Source: Primulina eburnea (Eukaryota > Streptophyta > Magnoliopsida > Lamiales > Gesneriaceae). Taken from it: a stretch of 64,000 bases of DNA. The notes under the pieces were generated by a model. It had not been told where the DNA came from. It saw only the letters and a program-made list of their open reading frames with translations, and did not search any database. The position numbers and the translations under genes were made by a program. Positions 12,701 to 24,873 of the stretch are shown here, piece by piece; the stretch's first letter is position 1, and each line of letters opens with the position of its first letter. Location of the stretch: the NCBI RefSeq assembly GCF_022965805.1, contig NC_133105.1, positions 1,860,001-1,924,000 of the forward strand. The letters run 5' to 3'.

Positions 12701-12881
12701 CGCCGAATTCGTGGCGGGCATTGGCCAGCGCCTCCACGGGGTCCACCGCATGCATCGGAAACACCTTGCTCCATTGATGTTTCTTGGTCGGGGCAAGCTG
12801 GTCCAATTGATCATCGGAAGCCCCTCTTTTCTTGTTAGAAAAGCTGTCTATGCTACGGTCGCCAGTCGCCTCGGCAGCCAT
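9711..12881 (-). CDS. MGL: Methionine gamma-lyase (PLP enzyme)
   Basis: Two exons, 12881-12092 and 10288-9711, give 455 residues. Family knowledge: MGL is a cytosolic pyridoxal-phosphate enzyme of the Cys/Met-metabolism family that splits methionine into methanethiol, 2-oxobutanoate and ammonia, feeding isoleucine synthesis in plants. Seen in sequence: GEHGGVNMSIEASATFTVME, the Tyr/Arg block FIYSRHFNPTVLNLSR, GMSAISSVLLQLCSSGGH, VVDNTFAPMV, the PLP lysine in HSISKYISGGADIIAG (Lys about residue 253), SLGYYETLMSCSGSSTSSE and the family ending GISPGLVRMSIGYCG. Start chosen at MAAEATGDRS because upstream in-frame residues do not fit the family. The single intron (10289-12091, 1.8 kb) splits a Gly codon and hosts a hAT-like insertion. 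Catalytic residues are intact, so it is probably functional. Confidence 0.96.
10999..11428. mobile_element. hAT-like non-autonomous element in MGL intron
   Basis: A stretch filled with inverted and direct copies of short motifs such as ACCGAAAATACTGAA, TTCGGTATACCG and CGGTATA, bounded by roughly inverted ends TAGGAGTGA (left) and TCACCTGTA (right). Dense subterminal repeats of this kind are typical of plant hAT-superfamily derivatives. The ends are imperfect and I see no clear 8-base target duplication, so borders are approximate. Confidence 0.5.
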
Positions 12882-14062
12882 TTTTGCTGTTGTGTTTCGC
12901 AATTGGGAGGAGTGGAGGATGGTTTTCAAATCTGAATGAATAATCACTAATGAAAGTTGGATGGTGAGGAAATTATGGAAGAATGGGAATCTATTTATGG
13001 GAGACGAGAAGAACGTCACAAGGAGTTTATATTCATAAAAACAAAAAGAAAAAAAGAAAGAAAGGAAAACAGAGTAGTTCGTCTTTGTATTTAAATTAAA
13101 ATTTTGACTAATAAAATTAATATTGACATCGTCTAAAAAAAATTATTTCAATTAAGGTTTGATTTAAATTAAAACTAAATCACAGTCAATATTACGGAGA
13201 TTTAAATGAGAATCGAATCAAATTCAAAACTTTAGAAAATATAAAGACCATACAGTTATTTATATTTGATTTCACGCATGCAATAACAATCCCAATTTTT
13301 GGTGTTGGGAATCGATTTGTTTATAAAACAAATGATTTTGATATTAGATTTGAAATTTTACAAATGTCAAGTTATTTGGATATTATGTATTTGATAATCA
13401 TATGAATATTAGTCACTGTGCACACAAACAAAATAATCATATGATTATTATATATTGTGTATATTTTCTTCTTAAATTTATTATTAAATATAATATTCTA
13501 AAAAATAAATTAATTGTGATATGAGATTTATTAAGATTATTTTTTTATAATTATAAAATATGAATATTCGAGCACACTCTATTACATTAAATAAAGGCAT
13601 AAATCAATAAAAATACTAATACTAACGTATAAATTGTATTGTACAAAACATGACAAAATTTTAGGAAAAATGAGTTTTCCCTTTTTTAAGGTCAAGTTTA
13701 AGAATATATTGTATGCATATTATTAGGATTAAAATGTGAGCAGGACAATTTCGAGATTTTGAACCAATAGGTAATTACTATATGAAAGGCTCAGTCAAGA
13801 ATGGTCGGAACCTAAGCTCATATTACATAGGAGAACGAAGGGCTATTGTATTATTATTTTTTAACTCATATATTTATTTTATTCCATTTTTATAATAAAA
13901 AGGTTTATCTACTTTCATAATATATTTTGCTTATCAATTCGTTGAATCCTATCCACTAAGTCTAAGACCATTTGAATCTTGAATTGGACCGTTAATGGAT
14001 ATAATATGGCAAAAAAATTTGAAATAAATAAGAAACTATTCGATGTAATCACTTCCTCCAAA
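12882..14062. other. Intergenic region between MGL and LINE remnant
   Basis: Contains the MGL promoter side and AT-rich sequence. I see no gene, RNA or recognisable repeat in it. Confidence 0.6.
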
Positions 14063-14540
14063 TTGATTATTATTATTATTATTATTTTGATAAAACTTGT
14101 AATTTTATCGATTCAAATCATCCATTACAAGCTTGAGCAACCAAGGAGAAAAATCATCATTCAACCAAACAAATGGTGAAGGGAAATCAAAAGCAAAACG
14201 TGCAATGCTATGAGCTACGTTATTTGCCGTACGACGAACATGAATAAGCTCAGATTTCTCATATTCACTCATACGCTCTCTAATATCTGTTGCACAAAGG
14301 CTCGTATAACCAATATCATCCCGAGTGGTAGTGACTGCTTGAACTGCCAATAAGAGTCGGTTGCAACTTGAACATCAATAAAGTCTTTGTCATGAATTAG
14401 AATAATACCTTCTCGAATAGCCAGAAGTTCACCATAAACCACTGAAATGAGATGTTGATTTGCTTCTCAAAGATAATAACAGTCGATCTTGTTTGTTTCG
14501 GAGTGCGCCACCAATGCTAAAATGATGTCTATTATCATCC
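14063..14540 (-). mobile_element. LINE (non-LTR retrotransposon) 3' remnant with RNase H domain
   Basis: Minus-strand translation gives pieces of the plant LINE-associated RNase H domain: VVYGELLAIREGIILIHD, VQVATDSY, then after a frame change AVQAVTTTRDDIGYTS, SELIHVRRTANNVAHSIARF and SPFVWLNDDFSPWLL ahead of a stop near 14105. The frame change lies at about 14350-14356 and looks like loss of one T in a Ser-Leu-Leu stretch. Downstream (towards 14063) is an (AAT)n tail, 14068-14090 on the plus strand as ATT repeats, as expected for the 3' end of a LINE copy. The reverse transcriptase is missing, so this is a dead, 5'-truncated copy. Confidence 0.8.
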
Positions 14541-14920
14541 ACGGCCAGTATCTATATTGAGTTTTAATATGCATAATCTTGGCGGATTTCATATCCTCTC
14601 CGAATTACTCTTTTTTGATGCATCCTCAATTTTCTCATCTCACCTACCAGTCAATTCAGAGTGTTTTAATGTGATAATGGTAAGTAATTTTCATATTATA
14701 ATTTTATTTTATACAATATAATATATAGTGTTTAACGGAAAATGTTAAATTATATAAAATAACTTTTGCAGAAGGGCCAAAAAAAAAAAAAAAAAAACCA
14801 GAAAATATTTCCAAAAATTACAATAAAAAAGTCTCCACAGATATGAACCCGATGAGACAAAAGAAAAGAAGCCTGCGAGATTGAATTTAGCTGCTTCGAA
14901 GTAGAACGGGCCAAATCCCC

Positions 14921-17900
14921 ATGTCTTCAAACGCTTATCCATCGGAATTACAAAATAGAAGACTCGATCCCGAACCCGAAGCTTCTGTTGCACCGCTATC
15001 CTCCGATACTGTAGTTACTCCCGAACCACCGTCTTCCGATCCCCAAGCTACTGAAGCACCGGCAGCCTCCAGTGACGAAGCCATTGCCCCACCTCCAGCC
15101 TCCGATCCCGAAGCTACTGACGCACCGCCAGCCTCTGAGCCAGACCCCAATCTCGCCAATGATCGACCAGTCAACACGGAAGCATCGCCAGAAGAAGAAA
15201 TTTCGTCAGAGTTAAGCGATGTGGACTCGCGTGCCGTTCAATCTAACGAAGCTACGGGGAACGAAGCGAAGCTGGCAAAGGAAGAGGGGAATAGGACCTT
15301 TACCATGCGAGAATTGTTGAATGAATTGAAAAATGGAGATCCCGACAACGACGACGCAAGAGAGGTGGATACTCCTCATAGGTCTGTTCGTTTCAGGAAA
15401 CGAAATAATGGTTCATTATTGTTCGACCAATTCAGGAGATCATTTTCTGAGTTTGACTGAATTTATTTAATCAAAAGCCCGTGGACTTGTGGCTTTACGG
15501 TGTTTTAGGATTTAGAAGTTCATGGCCTAAGTGTTAATTCTTGGAATTTTGGGAAAAAAGCTGATACAGAAATAATGTCTTCAGTTTTAGATCTTCAAGA
15601 ACCATAGTTATGTAAAAAAAATTGAATCTTGAAGATTTGGCGACTTACAGGCTAATAAGTACAATCTAATCATTATATCATACATATGTTTACGGGAAAA
15701 GGCAAACTCACTTAAAGTGTATACATCAGTATGATGCTAGTTATTTGCGAGGGTACTGTCTGGATGCTTGAGAAGCAATAGGGGTTAAGTTGCGCTTTCT
15801 AATTCAACACAATCAAAACTGTTTTGGTGCATGGTTCTCGAAGAAAAATTGATTTGTCTTAGAAATGGTGGTGATATTTCAAGGCCATCAATATATGGTT
15901 CATATTTGTTTTTTTTAAAGTCTAACCAGTTTTTCTATTTCGAGTTTCCAAGTTGTTTCTGATTAGATTAAGGCTGCAGAAAGCTAATGTTTTTGTTACC
16001 TGAACCACATTTTTCTCTGCATTGCTCTCATTTTCTTTTGTGTCTCCTTTTATCTAATATCTTTTCATTAATTTAGATTAGTTTATGACGAGTGATTCTC
16101 CGTAAAGAGCACAGTTTGTGTTGTTTTCATGCACCCCAATGTTAACTAAACTTTTATTTCCTTCTGGTCTGTGTGTTTGCTACATGGCATTAGATGTTAT
16201 TACGTTTACACACACTAAGAAATGCTATCTGTGATGCAACTGTAATGTTTTTCCTATGCTACAAGCAACCTTTTCCCGTCCTTATTTTCACATTTGATTT
16301 GTCTCCTAATTTTTTGCATCATTAATCTTATTTCGCTCAGATATTTTTGTATGTGAAGCTGATATAGATTTTCTTGTTTGCGAAAATGGTGGTATAAAGT
16401 GACCATTCCCCATTTCCCTCTGTTTGATTCCTTCTCTTCATAGTACATATAACAGGGAAGGTCCGTTATTCTTTTAATTTACTGAGCGAATAAGCTCTGA
16501 CTATTATTTGTGGCTTCTTTTGTTGTTTCAGTGAACCAATTTCAGAACAGCAAACTGAACAGAATACTGCTGCTATGGAGCTGATTAGTAGTGTCACTGG
16601 TCTTGATGAAGAAGGTAGATCTCGTCAAAAGGTTCTTACATTTGCTGCCAGAAGGTAGTTGCAATTTTTTTGGACCACATTATTCGGACGAATTTCAGTT
16701 CACACATTATTTCATTTTCTTCCTTTCTTAATGAGTTATAGATCAAATCACTTATACTGCCTTAAGAGTTTACTCTATTTCCTTGCTGATATGGATTGCG
16801 TTACTGAAATCTGTACTAGTGTGTATGGGTGGGTGGGGTGGTTCCACTGTATTCTTTTTGTAATCGCACCAGATCTTATATCACAACAGTTTTAGTAGCT
16901 GCAAAGAACTCCCTTCTTACTGTTTGATTTTAATTTTTGACCTCCTTGTGAAATACACAGTTATGTTAATTTATTTTGGGTTTATGCTCATATATTAATT
17001 GCACTTGTTTTTTTTTTCTTTTAAAGATGAGTAATTAATTGCTTGAAATGTATCATAAATATTCACAATCATGAGATTATCCTCGCTATACATCATTGGA
17101 GCATTGTTTTCCTTTGGAGCCCTTTCAGTGACAGGCTGCATATTTTGCTTACACCATTGGAAATTTATTTTCAGATATGCTAGTGCGCTGGAGAGAAATC
17201 CAGAGGATTATGATGCTTTATACAATTGGGCACTGGTTCTTCAGGTCTGAATGTCTAAATTAGACTTATCTAATATGGTCAAGCGCTTGTTTTTCTCCTA
17301 TTTTCATTTGTTTTGGCTGCAGGAAAATTAATTCAAACAGATACATTTAATTATATTAAGTCAAATTGAAAATCTATTAATAGTAATCACATGGATAGTT
17401 ACTCGATTTAAATTATTGGATAATTTTCCTTGAACCATTCAGTCAATACTTGAAGTCCCATCCTCTTATAGATGTTAGTGTTTGAATACTTTGAACTGTT
17501 GTGCATGTAGGAAAGTGCTGATAATGTAAGTCCAGAATCCAGTTCTCCATCTAAGGATGCTTTACTTGAAGAGGCGTGTAAGAAGTACGAGGAGGCTACC
17601 AGCCTCTGCCCTACGTTAAATGATGTATGTGTCAACAGATGTAGTGTTTTCTGTTACTCTTTGCATGCTTCCATTTAGGCATTGTTGATTGTTAAAATAG
17701 AAAGAAGAATCTTGCGGTGTCATTTAGTGCTCAAGAATTACGGTGAGCCTCGTTTTACAATAATATATGTGATTGTTGACAAGAATACGTGAGTGCAGTG
17801 CAAATGTTTTCTACTAGAATTTTCATCTTCATGCCAGGACTTGGCTAAGATAGCGCGAATTTAATGGTTGGTGTGAGCTTTTAAGCACTTGAATCTTTTT

Positions 17901-20900
17901 GTTGAAACATGACTCAGATGGGAAGTTCTATATATGTTCATACCCAACATCGCTATCACATGTAGCTTTCTTGATGTCATGTATTATATTTACTATCACT
18001 TGTCTGTTTAAGCTGTTATACATTGTTTATTCCTATTTCTTTTGTAGATTTTTTTTAATATGAGGTGTCCTTTTTTAATTAAAAGATTTTTAAAGCTTGA
18101 CACGTGATATTAGGCTTACTATAACTGGGCTATAGCAATCTCTGATCGGGCAAAAATGCGTGGCCGTACAAAGGAAGCTGAAGAACTTTGGAAACAGGTT
18201 GAATCCTTTATAATTTTTTTTTATATAATGCTATATGAGTCTATAATGTTGTGTACATAAATTTATTAGCATGTTCCTCTCATGAACTTTGACTTGAGTA
18301 GGCATCATGTGCTGGTGAATCTATTATGCGAATGATGCTGGTGAATCTACTATCCGATTTTTTCTGACAATAGGGAACGCCTGACTAGCAGACCAAAACA
18401 TTTGTGCTACCCATACAAGTAATAAATAGTTACAAAATTTTCTTTTGTAATTAAATTTTCAGGCTACAAAAAATTATGAAAAGGCAGTTCGACTCAATTG
18501 GAACAGTCCCCAGGTAATTTTTGAGTTTCTTAATCAAATTAAGAGTTAACCTTGAATCACTTTTTTGGGTTCAAGATCTCCACATTATTATTTAACTTTT
18601 TATCTTAAGTGTATCTCTGCTGTTTTTTTAACTACTATTTTTCTAACTTTATCTAATCTTCTGATAAAAATTCAGGCGCTTAACAATTGGGGACTTGCTT
18701 TGCAGGTACTTAAGAACTATATATACCTTTTGAGAACCTCTTTTATTTTTTGATGTTGTATATTGCTGTTGTGATATAATAACTGGATAGCTATTTTGCA
18801 TTTTAATACTTGTTTGTGCCTGAAATTCTTTTCCTTTCATTTATATGTCAAACCCATGTTTCAGGAACTGAGTGCCATTGTTCCTGCTCGTGAAAAACAG
18901 ACCATAGTGAAAACTGCTATCAGTAAGGTATGAACTTCACTTGGCTCTGGTGGAGTGCCTGAATGGTGTTATTAAACATTAATTTTGCATTTGATTCCCT
19001 TTTTTCTGATAACCTAATGCCTTTCATCTGTGCATAGCAGTTTCGTGCTGCGATTCAGTTGCAGTTTGATTTCCATCGGGCAATTTATAATTTGGGAACT
19101 GTCCTGGTTAGTTAACCACTTGCCTATTCCTTCGTGACCTTACAGCACACTGGCAATATCTTCATATTATAGTTGTATCCTCTGATCATAATGTGATTTG
19201 TGGACTGACTATATGACGTATGCTGTTATGTGGGACAAATTTGCAGTATGGATTAGCAGAGGACATTTCAAGAACTGGAGGTCACATTAGTACAAAGGCG
19301 GTCACTCCTGACGAGTTATATAGCCAGTCTGCTATCTACATTGCAGCTGCACATTCACTGAAATCTAATTACTCAGTATGCATTTATTTTCGAACCACGT
19401 CTGGTTTAAGCATTATTTTTACCTTTTCACATCTCTGTCAGTTTTCGCTATTGTTATGTGCTCGAATGATGCCCCTGCATTATATCCCAGAGTTTTTACT
19501 GTAATACTAATTTTGTTGTTCAACAAAATTTTCCAGCTGCATTAAAATCCTGTGCAACACAACCTTGAACTCTGCATATTCTTCTCTAGTATTCTTTCAC
19601 AGGACTCTATCCTTACCAAGCCATCTCTTTTATGAATTTATTTTTCCTTTTGTCCATTCTTTCTATCTGCTCAGTTTTCCATCTTGTTGAAAATATATTA
19701 TTTTACTTTCTTCTTATAAAAAAAATGGACCTTCACTGAGATTATAAAGGGGTTTCTTTCCTATATCCGTGCCATTCAGCCCAGTGAAAATTTTCAAAAC
19801 CCAATGGACATCCAAATTTTTATGTGGTGGGTACAATCATCCACATGTTTTCCACTCATAATCGCTAAAAGCTAAAGTCTTAGCAAATTCTTTTTCAACT
19901 GTTGAAATTTTTTTTGGGCATTATCCCTACCTTGTTGAGTTTTTGCGAGTTTTAAAATATCTGTGATGTCAAACAGGTTTACACTAGTGCATTGAAGCTT
20001 GTACGCTCTATGGTTAGTATTCTGGCTTCTCAACATTTATTACCATTTACCTTCATTAGTCACACGCTTTGTGCTATATGTGGATAGAGAATCTGAAACT
20101 CTGGAATTTTGTTTTTCAGCTGCCTCTACCGTATCTCAAGGTTGGATATCTGACTGCACCACCAGTGGGTATTCCGGTTGCACCTCATGGTGATTGGAAA
20201 CGTTCTCAGTTTGTACTAAATCATGAAGGTCTCCAACAGGTAGATGGATGTCAATGTAGTTTTCTTCTCAAGCATTCGATTCTTGATAACTGTTAAGACT
20301 TAATCTATGATTGAATATAAGTAATCCAAGTATTTCATAGCATTCTATTTTCAACTCATAATTAACCCCTTTTTCCTTCGCCAATTTCAATAATACCCCT
20401 CAATCGTCTTCTAATTTTATCAATTAGCTTGATGAAATTTAATATCTTTAGCCCATCCAGTAATAAAAAGAGGCCCAACTTTAAAAGTGGGTGATGTTGC
20501 CACAGAAGTTACTGTCAGCCTCACATCTCTTCATCTTTATGCTGTGCATGCTGCTACAAATCGAGTTAACTGTTACTTGTGATTCTGTTTTCTGCGGGAA
20601 GGAAACTTTTTGCAGCTCACTGTTACAGGCTTTCTCCCCTCCCCGAGCACTAGGTGTTCTAATAAATCAATAACTTGAATTGGTTGCCTTCTAAGTTGTA
20701 ATTTTACTTTTTATTTTATATTATTTATTTGTGACACACTAGAATGCTAGCCTTTAACTATGATCTTTCGAGGTTTTAACAAATTTATTATTATTTTTGC
20801 TTTGATTGTAATCATAATTTGCAACTTTCAGATTATCAAACTGGAGCAAAGGCAATCCTCACCAAGCCTTTTATCAAAACCAGCAGATTCACTAGTTAGC

Positions 20901-21236
20901 AAACATGCAATAAAGGTGAATGTCACGGATATAATCTGTGTTTCAGCTTGTGCGGATTTAACCTTGCCACCTGGTGCAGGCCTCCGCATTGAAACAATTG
21001 ATGAACCAGTTTTCTTGGTATATCTTTCTTTTTAATAATGGTTTTGGAGAGCATGTGTTGCTTCACTTTCGATTTTTACAAAGCTTTTTCTGTGTCTAAA
21101 ATATCTTTTCAATTTTGTTCGGCAGGTTAGTGATTCTTGGGAAGCTTTGGAGGGTTGGATTGATGCTATTCGACTAGTTTACACAATTTTTGCACGGGGT
21201 AAGAGTGATGTTTTGGCAGGTGTAATAACTGGGTAA
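14921..21236 (+). CDS. HLB1: HLB1-like TPR protein (trans-Golgi/actin)
   Basis: Fourteen exons: 14921-15381, 16532-16654, 17175-17244, 17511-17624, 18114-18197, 18463-18513, 18676-18705, 18865-18927, 19041-19106, 19247-19375, 19977-20012, 20120-20239, 20832-21017, 21126-21236; 547 residues. Family knowledge: Arabidopsis HLB1 (HYPERSENSITIVE TO LATRUNCULIN B 1) is a TPR protein of the trans-Golgi/early endosome that links trafficking to actin. Seen in sequence: an acidic, Pro/Ala-rich N-terminus (residues 1-150); TPR-like helices about 195-360 ([79 protein letters not shown]); and a PH-like C-terminus ending [18 protein letters not shown]. Exon 1 must stop at 15381 (CATAG/GTCTGT): reading on gives a stop at 15458, while splicing joins His-Ser-Glu-Pro in frame. 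Every exon border keeps phase, so the gene looks intact. Intron 1 is 1.15 kb. Confidence 0.95.
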
Positions 21237-22402
21237 TTCATGTGGAAATACTTTGTCGGAGGCCTTGCGCTTTAGAAACCAGAGAGCTTGTTGTTCCAGG
21301 AGACTTGTATATTTATTGATGATAGCTAATCAAATGAGGTTTATTATCGGCGTTTGTCGTCCCAATTTTATTGAATGTAAAACTTCTCTAAATCATTAAA
21401 AAAATTCTCCTGTTTATTTATCCATCCCTTTTCGATGACTTATTATGGTCGAAATAAACAAACAGACTTCGACTCTATGTATTGTTTTAATTGTGTAAGG
21501 ACGACTTCTTTTATATCTTTTATCCCCCCTGTAAATAAAATGTCAAGAAAAAAAAACAAATTTTATTCCTTCTGATCTTATGGTATATAATTTGATTCAA
21601 GAAGTAAACTATACATTTTTGCAAAAACATGAGATGGAATTGATTTCTGTTTTCTGAGAGATTATTATATTTATTTTGAGCGAATAATACCATTTAATAT
21701 AGAATAAGTAAGTACCACAAAAAAACATGAGAAAGGGATAAAAAAAATACATTGTTGAAGAAAGTATTGATAAAAAGTCTGGACTATTTTGAATTTTACG
21801 CATTATTTGTGTAAATTGTAGTGAAGCAATTAGTGAGATTATGAGTTTCAAGATGAAAAAAATTGTTTTTTTAATAAATTAAATTAAAATTAAAATGATT
21901 GACGTGTGAACATTTTCTTGTTCGAAATGTATTATTTATATATTTTTTTAATATAAAATATTTAAAATTGATTTTCAAATAATTTTCTCAAAAATATATA
22001 TATGATATAAATGTTTTTGAATTTATAATATGTATTTTTGGATAAATGGTATTTTACAAAATTTGAGAAGAACATTTAAAAATTATGAGCAAGTTATAAA
22101 AATTTATTAATAAATTTTTTTTTTATTACTTTTTATGACTCAAGTTCTTTTAAATCTCATGAAATCCTTCCTATTTTACAAAAATGTCACCTAATTAAAT
22201 CAAATTTCATCAAATATCAATCTCATTTTGAAATTCTATATTTCAAAACATTAAAAATGATATTTTTAATACCAAATCCTATCAAAGTTTCTTGAATTCC
22301 ACGATTCCAAATACACTGTTGTTTTAATCATATGACCAAATTAGTTTTTGAGAAACATTATTTTTCCTTTGTTTTAATCGATTTTCCAACACACATCACC
22401 TC
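21237..22402. other. Intergenic, AT-rich
   Basis: Begins with the likely 3' untranslated region of the HLB1-like gene, then low-complexity AT-rich DNA. I see no gene or known repeat. Confidence 0.6.
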
Positions 22403-24536
22403 ATGAAAACCGCCATAATCACAATCCCTCCACCAACGTTCAGGAGGGCGGCTCTGCTCCAAGATAAATTTGTCCTCACCCCCTCAAGCATTAAATTCTC
22501 CAATCAAGCGCTTTTTTCGATTTCGAGAACAACCCTGACTATGAAATGCAGCAGAAACGGCGGCCCATAAAGTGAAAATAGGGAGAGTTTGAAGGATTTG
22601 CTGTCCGATACAGTGGATGATAGAGTGGAGCAACTGCTGAGCAAGGAAGAGAACCGGGTTTTGTTACAAGTACTCGAACAAGCTTCGCAGAGGGTTGAAA
22701 GGTCGAAGAGATTGCTTGCTGAGATTGAGAAGCAAGGAATCGAGGCAAGAATTATGAAGATTTATCTCAAGCAGCTCGAATCAAGAGCTTCTGAGGTATA
22801 GAAGTACAATGCTGTTGTTTACTTGTTTTCGGGGAGAAAAAATTAAACTTTTTCTGGAAACTCACAAAAAAGATTGGAATTTTTTTGACTGGTGACCTAC
22901 TTGCATGCTTGTCCAAGTCTGCGTATGTTCTGATTGTTGATTTAGCAGGAAAGTCAATTTCCGTTTAATTAGATTAAACTGAAACAAAAAGATGCAAATG
23001 TTTCGCTAAGTTTGGGTAATAAAGTATTTTGGAAAGCGTTGAAGTTGCAGTTCTATAAAAATCACACTATTTGTGGTATGATCGTTCTCTCTTCTTTTGA
23101 TCTGTAATGTGGTAGTATGAGGATTCAAATTGAATTCACGTGAGTTCCGTGGCTGATCCTCTGGTTGAATTGGTTTTTGACTAAGGCGAAAGAAACCTTG
23201 TAAGATTAACAGTTTGAGGTGGATGTAGAGAAGTCGTACGCATAATCATGTAATTTGAGTGAGAAGAAAATTATTATAGCAAAACACTGTTTTACTAGAA
23301 GTTCGGTCAACTAAGATGATTGCTCCTATAGGATGATATAGAAAGAAAACACGGCTCACTTTGCATGCACTCTTTTACCGGGCTTGTCGGGGAGAGCAAT
23401 GAAAATGGTACTAGTACTCGATTTCATGTGTCTGGCCTCCAAGCGAGGAACAATACAAGCTTCTTCTGCCAGTTCATGTATGATAAAACCTATATCATGA
23501 CGAGCGAACCATGGTTGTTTGACAGTTCTGGTCACGGAAACATGGTTTGGTAAAATATTAGTTGTTATAATGAAGCATCAGGTGGTGTAAAAGATGTTCT
23601 AACCTCAACCAAACACGAGTCAAAAACGGTTCTTTGTTTGAAAATGGGTAATTTGAATAATTCCAGCTGAGCCAACCATACCCACCAAAACTCCGCTGAT
23701 CAGTTAAAATATATACTAGTAATTGTTTGTGGCTTAACAATCCTGCTTGCTGACTGATATAAAAATTGAAGATTGCAGAATGCCAGAAAGAAATATTGGA
23801 AGCAAGATTGATGGCGGAAGAAGCAGAGCGTTTGTTGGCAGAACAAGACAAGGTCGACTCGACCGAAACAGAGTGAAGTCACAGACAAAGATAAGGACAG
23901 ACTGGAATCTATCAAAGCTGCATCAATCACTGCTTTGATCGGCGTTCTTGCACAACTTCCCATTTCGTTAACTTGGGCTGGAGCTGGAAGCAGTCCACCG
24001 CTGATTCTTCCACTGGCAATCACCTTTGTCAGTTGTGCACTCTTTGGATCAATTTTCCGCTATGCTGTCAGAAGAGACTTGGACAATTTTCATAAAAAAT
24101 CAGGGACAGTTGCTGCCTTTGGCTTTGTCAAAGGTAATACACTTGCTAAAATTGTTATGCCATGGCATGAGCCATGATGAAAGTACACAAATGGAAAGCA
24201 GAGAAACTACAGATCACGGTTTCTCGTCACTGAAGGGAATAAACCCTCTATAAAATGAGAAAGTGATGAGATCTTGATCCGGATCCCAAAATTCCTCACT
24301 CACCCAATATTGGATATATGTGAAGTAGTTACAATTGCTCATTCATAAATCATAAGATTCAAATTTGAGGGGAATTTGAAATCAACCCGTATCAAAAGTC
24401 GCACGCTTTTGATGGTGCAGTATACATTTCTGAGAGCCTTCTGATTTTTTCATTCGTTGGAGTAGCCTTAGACTTCTGCATCAGTGTGGGACTTCTGAGT
24501 CCATTTCCAATTGATAGATCAGCTCCAAGGACATGA
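22403..24536 (+). pseudogene. Broken gene for a plastid-type membrane protein
   Basis: Exon 1 (22403-22795) begins MKTAIITIPPPTFRRAAL, a plausible transit peptide, but codon 56 is TAA (22568-22570); the same frame then continues with a coding-like coiled-coil, SLKDLLSDTVDDRVEQLL to LKQLESRASE. Exon 2 from 23772 continues in phase (IAECQKEILEARLMAEEAER), meets TGA at 23874, and the conserved membrane part resumes in the +1 frame from 23875: SITALIGVLAQLPISLTWAG, SSPPLILPLAITFVSCALFG, YAVRRDLDNFHKKSGTVAAF, GFVKG. A last block at 24402-24536 (HAFDGAVYISESLLIF, LLSPFPIDR) lies after further stops. I remember an uncharacterised chloroplast membrane family with this pattern but cannot name it. One in-frame stop plus one frameshift in separate exons argues for a pseudogene; two sequencing errors are the alternative. 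Confidence 0.8.
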
Positions 24537-24873
24537 TATACGAAGCAAGAACATTTGTTCTCTGTTTGGGTACTTGGTCGATAGAGAATGTTCAAGTATC
24601 ACTATTATAATATAACATGAGAATAGGAAATTATGACACGAACATACTTTAAAAACTATTATGTTAAGTTGGAAAATTTATGGATAAAAATAAATTGTGT
24701 TGGCCGACCAAAATTAGTCTTTGGCACAGTTTTCAATACCTTGCCGAGGTGATTCCAATCCTCGAGGATATTCTTATTACTAATCGATTCAGTTGAAATT
24801 AGAGATTCTAATTAGCAACTATCCTCTCCGATCATCACCTCCGCCCCACGTTGGATGCCACCGCCGCTGACCA

